The notes under the pieces were generated by a model. It saw nothing but the letters and a program-made list of their open reading frames with translations, was not told the origin of the DNA and did no database searches. Positions 55,350-63,289 of a DNA stretch of 64,000 bases are shown one piece after another (position 1 is the stretch's first letter; every line of letters starts with the position of its first letter). The position numbers and the translations under genes were made by a program. The stretch covers positions 36,967 to 100,966 of the forward strand of contig CAZUXM010000002.1 in the NCBI GenBank assembly GCA_964624635.1. Reading direction: 5' to 3'. The DNA comes from JANWKQ01 sp964624635 (GTDB lineage Bacteria > Bacteroidota > Bacteroidia > CAIKAF01).

Positions 55350-55492
55350 GTTTTGAACCATACTGCCTTATATGAAAACCCAGCTATTGGATTTAGTAGG
55401 ATCAACTAAGTTCTATGTGCCTATGTGGTGAGGACTTATGCATGGCATAACGTTTTTTAAACCTTGGGGCCTAATACTCACAGGTATTTTGG

Positions 55493-55500
55493 TACATTTG
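55493..55500 (+). promoter_or_regulatory. -7 promoter box of the UbiB-like gene
   Basis: TACATTTG is a perfect TAnnTTTG match 17 bases before the ATG at 55518; the earlier in-frame TTG at 55464 would lie upstream of the promoter. Confidence 0.6.
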
Positions 55501-55517
55501 CACACCCTTATCAAGCC

Positions 55518-57203
55518 ATGCTCAAGCAAACTTTTAAAAATATTGGCCGAGTTAGAGAAATCATTTCCATATTAATTAAATATGGTTTTGAAGACATCGT
55601 CGTAAATTCTACCCTGCGTAATTTTGTTAGTGAAAAGCGTAGAATTAATTGGGAACGAAATGAAGTACCAGTTTTCCAATCTACCCGTTGGGAACGTATT
55701 CGTATGGTGGTAGAGGAATTGGGTCCAACTTTTGTCAAATTGGCCCAAATCATGAGTAACAGGCCCGATATGTTGCCTGAACCCCTTATCAAGGAATTTG
55801 AAAAACTACAAGATAAAGTTCCTCCGTTTGCTTATCAGGAAGTTCGTCGCATCATTAAAGAAGAAAGTGGTAAAGAACTGGAAGAAATCTATTCAGAGTT
55901 CAGTGAAAAGCCCTTAGCTTCTGCATCTATTGGTCAGGTGCATATGGCCACTTTGCATAATGGTATAAAAGTAGTTGTGAAGGTTCAGCGTCCTGAAGCA
56001 CAGGAAGCTATTGAACGTGATCTTACCATCTTAGCAGATATTGTTAGAAGGGCTGATAGGTATCTGAAAAAACAAGGCGTATTGAATGCCGGTGAAGTAG
56101 TACAGGTATTTGAACGGAGTATGACCCGTGAATTGGATTACAGTAATGAAGGAAGAAATATCCAAAAATTCAGATCGCTCTATATCAATTACCCGGGGCT
56201 GTATATTCCTAAAGTATATAAAGAATTTACCAGTAAGCGTATGCTTACTATGGAGTATATAGAGGGATGTAAAATTACGAATATTGAGCAGCTACGTGAG
56301 TGGAAATTAAATCCACATAAGTTAGTAGAGCAGGGGATGGGCATCTATCTGGACATGATATTTGAAAAGGGTTCATTTCATGCGGATCCACATCCAGGTA
56401 ATGTATTGGTGAATCAGGCAGGTAAGATTGTTTTGATTGATTTTGGAATGGTAGGGCATTTGATGCGCCGTGATAAATACAATTTCTCTATGGTATTTAT
56501 CTCCATTGCACAACAGGATGCAAGAGCTGCTGCTGATGCATTACGTAAATTGGCTACCGAAGAAAATATTACTGATCAAAGGGCATTTGAATATGATATT
56601 CAGGAGTTAATTACTGATTATGCCAGCTTGGATGTAAGTGAAGCCAGCATAGCGGATATGATTACCCGATTACAAAAAATCATGCTGGACTATCAATTAA
56701 AAGTTCCAGGTGATATATATATAATTTTCCGAGCATTGGCAATTCTTGAAGGAATCGGAAAAATTATGCACCCCAACTTTAAAACCTATGATTTTATAAA
56801 ACCATGGGGTGCTAAGGTGATGAAGGAAAGATTAAAGCCAAAGAATATTTATTACGACTTAAATGCACGTTTTAATACGGTTTCTGCTTTATTTACTTCA
56901 TTGCCTTACGAGGTAAAACAAATTATGCAAGCCACCCGAAAGGGTAAACTTCGGTTTGAAGTAGAGCATCAGGGCTATGGTTATTTATTAAAGAAACTAG
57001 ACAGTTTAACAAATAGAATTGCCATTACCTTTATCATTACTGCCTTGCTTATTTCCAGCTCCATAATGGCAACTATAAAATTTCCTGAACATTTGATGAC
57101 AAGTATTGGACTTAACTATTTTTCATTGGTGGGTCTTTGGATTGCAGGATGCCTATTTGTAGTACTGGCTTATTCCATTTTTAGAAAAAGGAAATATAAA
57201 TAA
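55518..57203 (+). CDS. AarF/UbiB-family atypical kinase
   Basis: 561 residues. The ABC1 kinase-like core has GPTFVKLAQIMSNRPDMLP, a QxGQ-like ASIGQVHMA, the ATP Lys in VVKVQRPEA, HADPHPGNVLV and the DFG-like LIDFGMVGH. Two membrane helices close the protein (about 500-555). Relatives aid ubiquinone or other isoprenoid-lipid synthesis as ATPases rather than protein kinases. Converges on the antiporter gene (three bases). Confidence 0.9.
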   Translation: MLKQTFKNIGRVREIISILIKYGFEDIVVNSTLRNFVSEKRRINWERNEVPVFQSTRWERIRMVVEELGPTFVKLAQIMSNRPDMLPEPLIKEFEKLQDKVPPFAYQEVRRIIKEESGKELEEIYSEFSEKPLASASIGQVHMATLHNGIKVVVKVQRPEAQEAIERDLTILADIVRRADRYLKKQGVLNAGEVVQVFERSMTRELDYSNEGRNIQKFRSLYINYPGLYIPKVYKEFTSKRMLTMEYIEGCKITNIEQLREWKLNPHKLVEQGMGIYLDMIFEKGSFHADPHPGNVLVNQAGKIVLIDFGMVGHLMRRDKYNFSMVFISIAQQDARAAADALRKLATEENITDQRAFEYDIQELITDYASLDVSEASIADMITRLQKIMLDYQLKVPGDIYIIFRALAILEGIGKIMHPNFKTYDFIKPWGAKVMKERLKPKNIYYDLNARFNTVSALFTSLPYEVKQIMQATRKGKLRFEVEHQGYGYLLKKLDSLTNRIAITFIITALLISSSIMATIKFPEHLMTSIGLNYFSLVGLWIAGCLFVVLAYSIFRKRKYK

Positions 57204-57206
57204 ACA

Positions 57207-58790
57207 TTATATAATTTTTAATCTTTCTTCTTCAAGATCAATCTGGTATAGTTGCTGCCTAATAAGTTCTTCGTCAAAGTTTGGATCTTTATTTAGATTC
57301 ACCAGATATTTTCTTTGTACCTCCAGCAACTCTAAAAAAATGACTTTTGTTTTATCATTCATCCAACTATCATCCGTTGCTTTTGCTCTCTCTTCCCATT
57401 GCTCAATAAATTTTTGCATTCCGGCATGACCACTTAATTCTGTTTCATATTTATTTTTCAGGAAAACATAAATTTCATGCTTTAAACCCTGTTTCATTTT
57501 TTTACGTGCCTCTTGTTCTATTTCTTCCTGATAAATATCGTCAAACAGTTTACTTCGTTTGATGAGGTAAGGCAAAGTAAGCCCTTGAATGACCAGCGTT
57601 AGTAAAATGCAAATAAAAGTGATAAATAAAATAAGGTCTCGTTGAGGAAATGCACTTCCATCGTCTAAAGTTACCGGAATGGCTAATGCTGCAGCTAATG
57701 AAACCACACCACGCATCCCGGTCCAACCTAATAATAAGGGCATTCGCCACATTCTTCTTCTATTGCGAGCCTGAGGTGTTACACTTGGCCTAAAAATCAT
57801 GGTAGTAATAAGTGCAGCATAACTACTGATGATTCTGGCAAGAATTAAAACTACGGTTACTAATACTCCATATCCAATAGCAGTTCCTAAAGGAATTCCT
57901 TTGGAACAGATTCCATTTACAATTTCTGGAAGCTCTAACCCAATAATTAGAAATACAATTCCATTTAAAATAAAGATGAAACTTTCCCAAACGCTATATC
58001 CTCTAACCCTACTGGCACTATTTAAAAACACCAATTGTTTGGATGACATAAAGACTCCAGCTGCTACTACTGCTAAAACTCCTGAACTATGTACCTGTTC
58101 AGCTACCCAGTAAATAAAATATGGCTCAATGATGGTGAATACAATATCTGATGGAGCATCGGTTGGTAAACGTTTATGCATTTGCACAAAAAGCCATCCG
58201 AATAACAATCCAATTCCGGCACCCCCAATGATCATCCAACCAAAACTCGTGGCAGCTTCCTGCCAAATAAATTGACCCGTACCAACAGCAATCAATGCAA
58301 AACGAAAAATAATAAGTGATGAAGCATCATTTAATAAACTCTCTTCTTCTAAAATGGCTGACATGGATCTGGGTATTTTTACAAATTTGGTAACAGCACC
58401 TACACTTACAGCATCCGGTGGTGATACAATTCCACCTAATAAAAACCCTATAGCAATGGTAAATCCGGGGATAAGATAATTAGTAACAACAGCCACTGAT
58501 AATGCAGTGAAGAATACTCCCAGAAATGCAAAACTAGTGATGATACGATACCATTTTTTCATTTCTTTGAATGAAATACTCCAGGCAGCTTCGAATAGGA
58601 GAGGAGGTAAGAATATAAAGAAGATAAGATCCGGTTTTATTTTTACAGCAGGTAATCCGGGTATGAAACTAATGAGTAGCCCGGCCACCACCAATAAAAT
58701 AGGATAAGCAATCTTTAATTTGTTGGCCAACATATTAAGCAATACGATGGCAGCCACCATGGCTAATAAAAAGGGTAGTGTTGAATGCAT
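57207..58790 (-). CDS. Na+/H+ antiporter, CPA1 family
   Basis: 527 residues with about twelve helices and a cytoplasmic C-terminal tail (about 415-527, helical and charged). GGIVSPPDAVSVGAV and EEESLLNDASSLIIFRFAL contain the conserved Asp/Glu ion-binding residues of monovalent cation:proton antiporters. Probably exports Na+ for proton entry. Single gene. Confidence 0.88.
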   Translation of the reverse strand: MHSTLPFLLAMVAAIVLLNMLANKLKIAYPILLVVAGLLISFIPGLPAVKIKPDLIFFIFLPPLLFEAAWSISFKEMKKWYRIITSFAFLGVFFTALSVAVVTNYLIPGFTIAIGFLLGGIVSPPDAVSVGAVTKFVKIPRSMSAILEEESLLNDASSLIIFRFALIAVGTGQFIWQEAATSFGWMIIGGAGIGLLFGWLFVQMHKRLPTDAPSDIVFTIIEPYFIYWVAEQVHSSGVLAVVAAGVFMSSKQLVFLNSASRVRGYSVWESFIFILNGIVFLIIGLELPEIVNGICSKGIPLGTAIGYGVLVTVVLILARIISSYAALITTMIFRPSVTPQARNRRRMWRMPLLLGWTGMRGVVSLAAALAIPVTLDDGSAFPQRDLILFITFICILLTLVIQGLTLPYLIKRSKLFDDIYQEEIEQEARKKMKQGLKHEIYVFLKNKYETELSGHAGMQKFIEQWEERAKATDDSWMNDKTKVIFLELLEVQRKYLVNLNKDPNFDEELIRQQLYQIDLEEERLKII

Positions 58791-58831
58791 ATTACTTCTG
58801 TTCTACTTAATAAAAATACAGCTTTAGAAAT

Positions 58832-58866
58832 AAAAAAAAAACCGGACTAAAATTTCAGCCCGGTTT
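58832..58866 (-). terminator. rho-independent terminator of the DUF3127 gene
   Basis: On the minus strand AAACCGG and CCGGTTT arms (one unpaired base) enclose a short loop and are followed by a run of about ten T. It lies just after the DUF3127 gene. Confidence 0.8.
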
Positions 58867-58896
58867 CATCTATAATCAAGTGTCGGATTTTGCTAA

Positions 58897-59295
58897 TTAA
58901 AATGGAAGATCACCTTCCCAATTGTTATTGCTGGAATTGATACCATTATCAGTATATACTCCGGGCTCAGAATTACTGAAAGGAACATAGTCATTGTTTC
59001 CACCTCCCTGATTTGTATGGCTCTCTCCTTGAACAATTTTCCATGCTCTGATATCAGTATACCAACGACCATTGTATTCTCTGCTACTGATGTCTAATGA
59101 GCAGGTAAGGGTATCACCTACTTTATATCTTTTAAAATCTTCTACCTTATCAGCACCCCATACATTCATGTGAACTTGCTTAGGAAATTTACCATCGGTT
59201 ACTTCGATAATAAATTCCTGCTTTTTCCATGGACCATTTTTGCTGGTTCCTTCAGCAACGGGTAATATAATTTGTAACTTGCCTTTAATTTCCAT
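58897..59295 (-). CDS. DUF3127 protein with SSB-like acidic C-terminal tip
   Basis: 132 residues. The DUF3127 domain (KLQIILPVAEGTSKNGPWKKQEFIIE, then VWGADKVEDFKRYKVGDTLTCSLDI) has an OB-fold character. A Gly/Asn/Ser-rich flexible tail ends in WEGDLPF, closely like the DDDIPF tip by which single-strand DNA-binding protein recruits partners. A DNA-repair or replication role is an inference. Its start is 13 bases from that of the divergent M14 gene, and its -7 box lies inside the latter. Confidence 0.8.
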   Translation of the reverse strand: MEIKGKLQIILPVAEGTSKNGPWKKQEFIIEVTDGKFPKQVHMNVWGADKVEDFKRYKVGDTLTCSLDISSREYNGRWYTDIRAWKIVQGESHTNQGGGNNDYVPFSNSEPGVYTDNGINSSNNNWEGDLPF

Positions 59296-59308
59296 AACAC
59301 ATAGTTAA

Positions 59309-61048
59309 ATGAATGTCGCAAAATTAAGATATTTATACCTCAGCATTATTATAGTTATAAGCCTTTATTCACAGTTGGGCCATTCTCAAATAGTACCACT
59401 ACAATATCAAGAGAATAAATCTTTTACGTGGAATGAAACCATCAACTATTATAAGTTGTTGGATAAGAAATATAAAAAAGCCTGGTTGGTTGAACAAGGG
59501 ACTACCGATATTGGCAAACCTCTACACTTGTTTTTTATGTATGGTGGTAAAAATTTTAAACGTGAGGTCATCGACAACAAGAGTGTTCCCGTTTTATTGG
59601 TGATGAATGGGATTCATCCGGGGGAGCCTGATGGGATAGATGCTTCGCTATTATGGGCAGAGTGGTTGTTGAGTAAAAATGACTCAATGATAAAAAACGT
59701 ATGCATTTGTATTATTCCGGTATATAATATTGATGGCGCATTGAACAGAAGTTGTTGCAGCAGGGTCAATCAGGATGGACCCGAACAATATGGATTTAGA
59801 GGAAATGCAAAAAATCTTGACCTGAACCGTGATTTCATAAAAATGGACACTAGAAATACAGAGAGTTTTGTAAAAATATTTCAATGGTTACAACCTGATT
59901 TATTTATCGATACCCATGTAAGCAATGGGGCTGATTACCAATATACCTTTACATTGCTTACTACACAAAAAAATAAACTGGAGAAAGGGGTAAGTGATTA
60001 TCTATATTCCTATTTACTTCCAAAAGCCAACAATCATATGGTTGTACACGGATGGCCCGTTGCTCCATACGTAAATGGTTTTTCTGATGTACCTGATAGC
60101 GGGCTGGTTGCTTTTAATGACTCACCCCGTTATAGTACCGGATATGCCGCTTTATTTAATACCCCCGGTTTTGTACTGGAAACTCATATGTTAAAACCAT
60201 TTCGTCAAAGAGTGGAAGCCACTTTAGATTTTTTAATGTTTGCTTCGCTTTTTTTGAAAGAAAATGGGAATGATTTAAAAGCAATCCGTAAAAAAGGGGA
60301 TATCAAAATTGCACAAGAATTATTTACCGGTATAAACTTTAAAGTAGATAAATCAAAAGTATCACAAATAGAATTTTGGGGTTATGAAGCAGGATATAAA
60401 ACAAGTTTGGTTACAGGTAAAGAGAGATTGTATTATGATACACAAAAACCTTATAAAAAAAACATTCCTATGTGGTGGGAGTATGTTTGTACAGATAGTG
60501 TAAAAAAGCCGGTCTATTATTTAATCCCCCAGGCATGGACTTCGATCATTACAAAACTTGAATTGAATGGTGTAAAGCTAGAGAGGTTGCCGGAAGACCA
60601 GAAGAAACAATTAAAAGGATATAAAATCATTAGTTATAAATCAAGCTCAATCCCATACGAAGGACACCACATGAAAAAAAATATTCAACTGGAAGAAATA
60701 ACCATTGAAAGACAATTTTACAAAGGAGATATACTTATTAAAACCGGCACTCGTTACGATAGGTTTTTAGCTACTGTATTAGAACCTGTGTGTAATGACT
60801 CATATTTTGCATGGGGATTTTTTGATAGTATGCTGCAGCAAAAGGAATGGTTTAGTGATTATGTTTGGGAAGACAAGGCTTATGAAATATTAGAAGCTGA
60901 TGAAAAACTGATGTACGATTTTCAAAAACAAAAACTACAGGACACAGCCTTTGCCAATAGCAGTTTTGAGCAGTTGTATTATATTTATAAAAGGTCGCCT
61001 TATTTTGAGCAGCGATACATGGAATACCCTATTTACAAGGGTTTTTAA
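59309..61048 (+). CDS. secreted M14-family zinc metallopeptidase
   Basis: 579 residues with a signal peptide ending near LGHSQ. Carboxypeptidase-like zinc site: His103 and Glu106 in GIHPGEPDG, Arg174 in LDLNRDF and His203 in FIDTHVSNGAD; a later LETHML region is placed to supply the acid-base Glu. The C-terminal 250 residues have no recognised domain. Probably exported to the periplasm or surface. Followed by the small lipoprotein pair after 52 bases. Confidence 0.85.
   Translation: MNVAKLRYLYLSIIIVISLYSQLGHSQIVPLQYQENKSFTWNETINYYKLLDKKYKKAWLVEQGTTDIGKPLHLFFMYGGKNFKREVIDNKSVPVLLVMNGIHPGEPDGIDASLLWAEWLLSKNDSMIKNVCICIIPVYNIDGALNRSCCSRVNQDGPEQYGFRGNAKNLDLNRDFIKMDTRNTESFVKIFQWLQPDLFIDTHVSNGADYQYTFTLLTTQKNKLEKGVSDYLYSYLLPKANNHMVVHGWPVAPYVNGFSDVPDSGLVAFNDSPRYSTGYAALFNTPGFVLETHMLKPFRQRVEATLDFLMFASLFLKENGNDLKAIRKKGDIKIAQELFTGINFKVDKSKVSQIEFWGYEAGYKTSLVTGKERLYYDTQKPYKKNIPMWWEYVCTDSVKKPVYYLIPQAWTSIITKLELNGVKLERLPEDQKKQLKGYKIISYKSSSIPYEGHHMKKNIQLEEITIERQFYKGDILIKTGTRYDRFLATVLEPVCNDSYFAWGFFDSMLQQKEWFSDYVWEDKAYEILEADEKLMYDFQKQKLQDTAFANSSFEQLYYIYKRSPYFEQRYMEYPIYKGF
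59319..59326 (-). promoter_or_regulatory. -7 promoter box of the DUF3127 gene
   Basis: TAATTTTG on the minus strand is a perfect TAnnTTTG match, 23 bases before the ATG at 59295 and within the first codons of the divergent M14 gene. Confidence 0.6.
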
Positions 61049-61067
61049 GATATTAGAAAATAATTTT

Positions 61068-61075
61068 TATATTTA
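61068..61075 (+). promoter_or_regulatory. probable -7 promoter box of the small lipoprotein pair
   Basis: TATATTTA has one mismatch to TAnnTTTG and lies 25 bases before the ATG at 61101. Confidence 0.35.
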
Positions 61076-61100
61076 CACAACACATAACATATCAAATAAT

Positions 61101-61286
61101 ATGAAAAAATACACAAAATTTGTTCTGCTTACTTTAGGGTTAGCCGGATTTTTGGCTTCATGCCAATGCAAAACCTGTAGTAAAGCAGGAGAGCCTACGT
61201 ACACTTTTTGTAAAGATGAAGGTACAGAAGAAGAATATAATGATTTAGTGGACGCTTGGGTAGCAGGCGGATATGAGTGTAAATAA
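61101..61286 (+). CDS. cysteine-rich small lipoprotein, copy 1
   Basis: 61 residues. Signal MKKYTKFVLLTLGLAGFLASC, then CQCKTCSKAG, CKDEGTEEEYN and a final YECK, so five or six Cys in about 40 mature residues. It pairs with the copy at 61313, 26 bases on. An in-frame start far upstream (60951) lies inside the M14 gene and is not used. Family not recognised; Cys spacing could bind metal or form disulphides. Confidence 0.7.
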   Translation: MKKYTKFVLLTLGLAGFLASCQCKTCSKAGEPTYTFCKDEGTEEEYNDLVDAWVAGGYECK

Positions 61287-61312
61287 TTAGTACAAACACA
61301 AAATAGCATTTT

Positions 61313-61498
61313 ATGAAAAAAAGTATAAAATTTATCATAGTAGCAGTTGGATTTACTGCTTTATTAGCTTCTTGTCAATGTAAAACTTGTAAAAAAGCAG
61401 GTGATCCTTCTGTACAGGTGTGTAGAGGTGATGGCACTGAAGAAGAATACAACAGCCAAATTGACTATTTAGTTGCAGTAAATTATGATTGTAAATAA
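61313..61498 (+). CDS. cysteine-rich small lipoprotein, copy 2
   Basis: 61 residues, a diverged tandem duplicate of the preceding gene. Shared: SCQCKTCxKAGxP, then C and GTEEEYN, then a C-terminal YxCK. Signal MKKSIKFIIVAVGFTALLASC. The identical length and conserved Cys but diverged signal show selection on the mature part. Ends in a strong terminator. Confidence 0.7.
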   Translation: MKKSIKFIIVAVGFTALLASCQCKTCKKAGDPSVQVCRGDGTEEEYNSQIDYLVAVNYDCK

Positions 61499-61511
61499 TT
61501 TAAGATACTTA

Positions 61512-61555
61512 GTAACAAAAAAGCCTTTCATTTTTATGAAAGGCTTTTTTGTTAC
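61512..61555. terminator. bidirectional terminator
   Basis: A perfect 20-base stem (61512-61531 with 61536-61555) encloses TTTT, with A and T runs on either side of the GCCTTTC core. It serves the lipoprotein pair (plus) and the peptidase gene (minus). Confidence 0.9.
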
Positions 61556-61572
61556 AGATGTTTATAATTGAA

Positions 61573-62727
61573 TTATTTAATCCCCATTTTGTTTTTTATT
61601 TCCTGCGGAATTCCATCTTTATGAATCATAAAGTTCATACTACGCAAACGAACATAGTTTTCAGAAGCGTAAAAATACCCACCACATTCATTACCATGTC
61701 CTGTTCCCCATGAGTTTTTTACTTTAAACCATTTGGTGCCATTTTGATCCTTATACATTCCGGTAATTTGCATTCCATGGTCATCAGTAGTATTGAAGTT
61801 ATCATAGTCTTTTTGGCGCATATCCTGAGTAATGGTTCTTTGTTTGATAGGACGTAACCAAACAGAGTCTTTATCATTTTTATTCATGTTTTCCCAATCT
61901 TGTTCAGGAATCAACGCCAATCCGTTTTTATGAGAAAATCCTTTATCACTTACATCTGCTCCCCAGGCTGCTGTCATTCCTTTACTTAGAGCATACTCTA
62001 AAGTAACCATAAAATCATCTAATGGTAAGTTGTAAGCTTCATCCCAGCTCCAGTTATCAGGAATTTCCAACGCAAATTTTTGATAAAATGGATGATGTGT
62101 ATAGGAAGTAATATCTACATAATCATCAGGTTTAATACCTAAATAATCATTGAATGATTTGGCAGTATATTCTTTACCATTGTAGTTAAATTTTTCAGGT
62201 TGCTTTCCTAAGTATGCATCCAAAATCCCATTAAAGCCTGCAATCCATAGCGGACTGATAGCATCTTCACTTTTAGCAACTGCATCAACGTAAGATTTCA
62301 ACAGTTTATCCATTTCGTTGTGGTCAATTTTTGCTCCTGCACTAATGGTGTTTGGGTAAGCGCCTTCCGGCATCATTCCAAAATCTTTAATGATGTTGAT
62401 AGGGTCATGAAAGGCTCCTCCGGGTCCAAAATTGGCGTTGCCATGCATACGTACATATTTAATGGCTTTTTGTACATATACATTACGTACTACTGTCATT
62501 TCGCTTAAATCGAAATCACCTTTACCGGTTCTTTTTAGTTCCGATTCTAAAAATGATAAAGTAGAAAAACTCCAGCAGGTACCTGATTTATTTTGGTCCT
62601 TTACAGAAGAGGCTTCTACATCATATACTTTGGTAAGCTGATAGGTACTTCCTGTTTTGTTGGTAATGGTTTGTGCAAAGGTAAGACTCAATGATAAGCC
62701 CACCACGCAAGTAAGGGTACGTTTCAT
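61573..62727 (-). CDS. secreted C1-family peptidase, bleomycin hydrolase/PepC-like
   Basis: 384 residues with a signal peptide (MKRTLTCVVGLSLSLTFAQ). Papain-type catalytic residues: Gln45 and Cys51 in DQNKSGTCWSFS, His in TDDHGMQITG and Asn in KNSWGTGHGNECGG. The lack of prodomain and the MTVVRNVYVQKAIKYVRMHG segment fit bleomycin hydrolase. Its export is unlike the cytoplasmic E. coli or yeast type and is typical for Bacteroidota. Likely releases amino acids from peptides outside the inner membrane. Confidence 0.87.
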   Translation of the reverse strand: MKRTLTCVVGLSLSLTFAQTITNKTGSTYQLTKVYDVEASSVKDQNKSGTCWSFSTLSFLESELKRTGKGDFDLSEMTVVRNVYVQKAIKYVRMHGNANFGPGGAFHDPINIIKDFGMMPEGAYPNTISAGAKIDHNEMDKLLKSYVDAVAKSEDAISPLWIAGFNGILDAYLGKQPEKFNYNGKEYTAKSFNDYLGIKPDDYVDITSYTHHPFYQKFALEIPDNWSWDEAYNLPLDDFMVTLEYALSKGMTAAWGADVSDKGFSHKNGLALIPEQDWENMNKNDKDSVWLRPIKQRTITQDMRQKDYDNFNTTDDHGMQITGMYKDQNGTKWFKVKNSWGTGHGNECGGYFYASENYVRLRSMNFMIHKDGIPQEIKNKMGIK

Positions 62728-62827
62728 AGATGTTTTTTAATTTATAGGAACATAAAAATATACAATTCCTGTTTATTTAAAAGGGCTTTAAATAATTTTA
62801 GAAACTGTTAAAGTAATTACTTCAATA

Positions 62828-63283
62828 TCAATGCCAATATCTATCGGCAAAAGCGGTGATGAGGTCTACCGATTCATTAAATTGGTTAAGATGGGGCTTG
62901 ATGATAAATGATGCACCCTCATTGCTAACTAAATATGATTTACCTAAAATAGCATAAGCAATATACTCTCCTCCGCGGTGAGACGACTTATCTGTTTTGG
63001 CTTTAAGCTTAAATGCATTTAAGCTGCGAAGAGCATTATATAAAGGTTCTAAATCAGATCTCTTTACTTCAAAACTATATTTTACAAATTCCGTATCAAA
63101 CGACTTACGTGAATTAGCGGAACATTCTCCTACTTTTAAAACTATATCCAGATGATTAGATATTGTTCCTCCAACTGATTTATAATGGATATAAAAATCA
63201 TCAGGCATGGTTTTAGGAATGCCTCCGGCAAAAACAAAAATGGTGAAAAAGGTAAGTGTTGTTGTTAGGGCTAGTTTTTTCAT
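62828..63283 (-). CDS. secreted protein of unknown function, one copy of a repeated domain
   Basis: 151 residues. Signal MKKLALTTTLTFFTIFVFAGG, then a domain starting KTMPDDFYIHYKSVGG and ending SSHRGGEYIAYAILGKSYLVSNEGASFI and FNESVDLITAFADRYW. The same pattern (PDDF..., RGGE...YxVS...FI...F..S..LI) occurs in the neighbour at 63290, so the two are paralogues. Six bases separate them. Function unknown. Confidence 0.65.
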   Translation of the reverse strand: MKKLALTTTLTFFTIFVFAGGIPKTMPDDFYIHYKSVGGTISNHLDIVLKVGECSANSRKSFDTEFVKYSFEVKRSDLEPLYNALRSLNAFKLKAKTDKSSHRGGEYIAYAILGKSYLVSNEGASFIIKPHLNQFNESVDLITAFADRYWH

Positions 63284-63289
63284 ACTGGT

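Noticed and set aside
55371..55430. A 19-codon ATG frame between the phasin-like and UbiB-like genes
   Set aside because: Too short, no promoter box and no recognisable feature.
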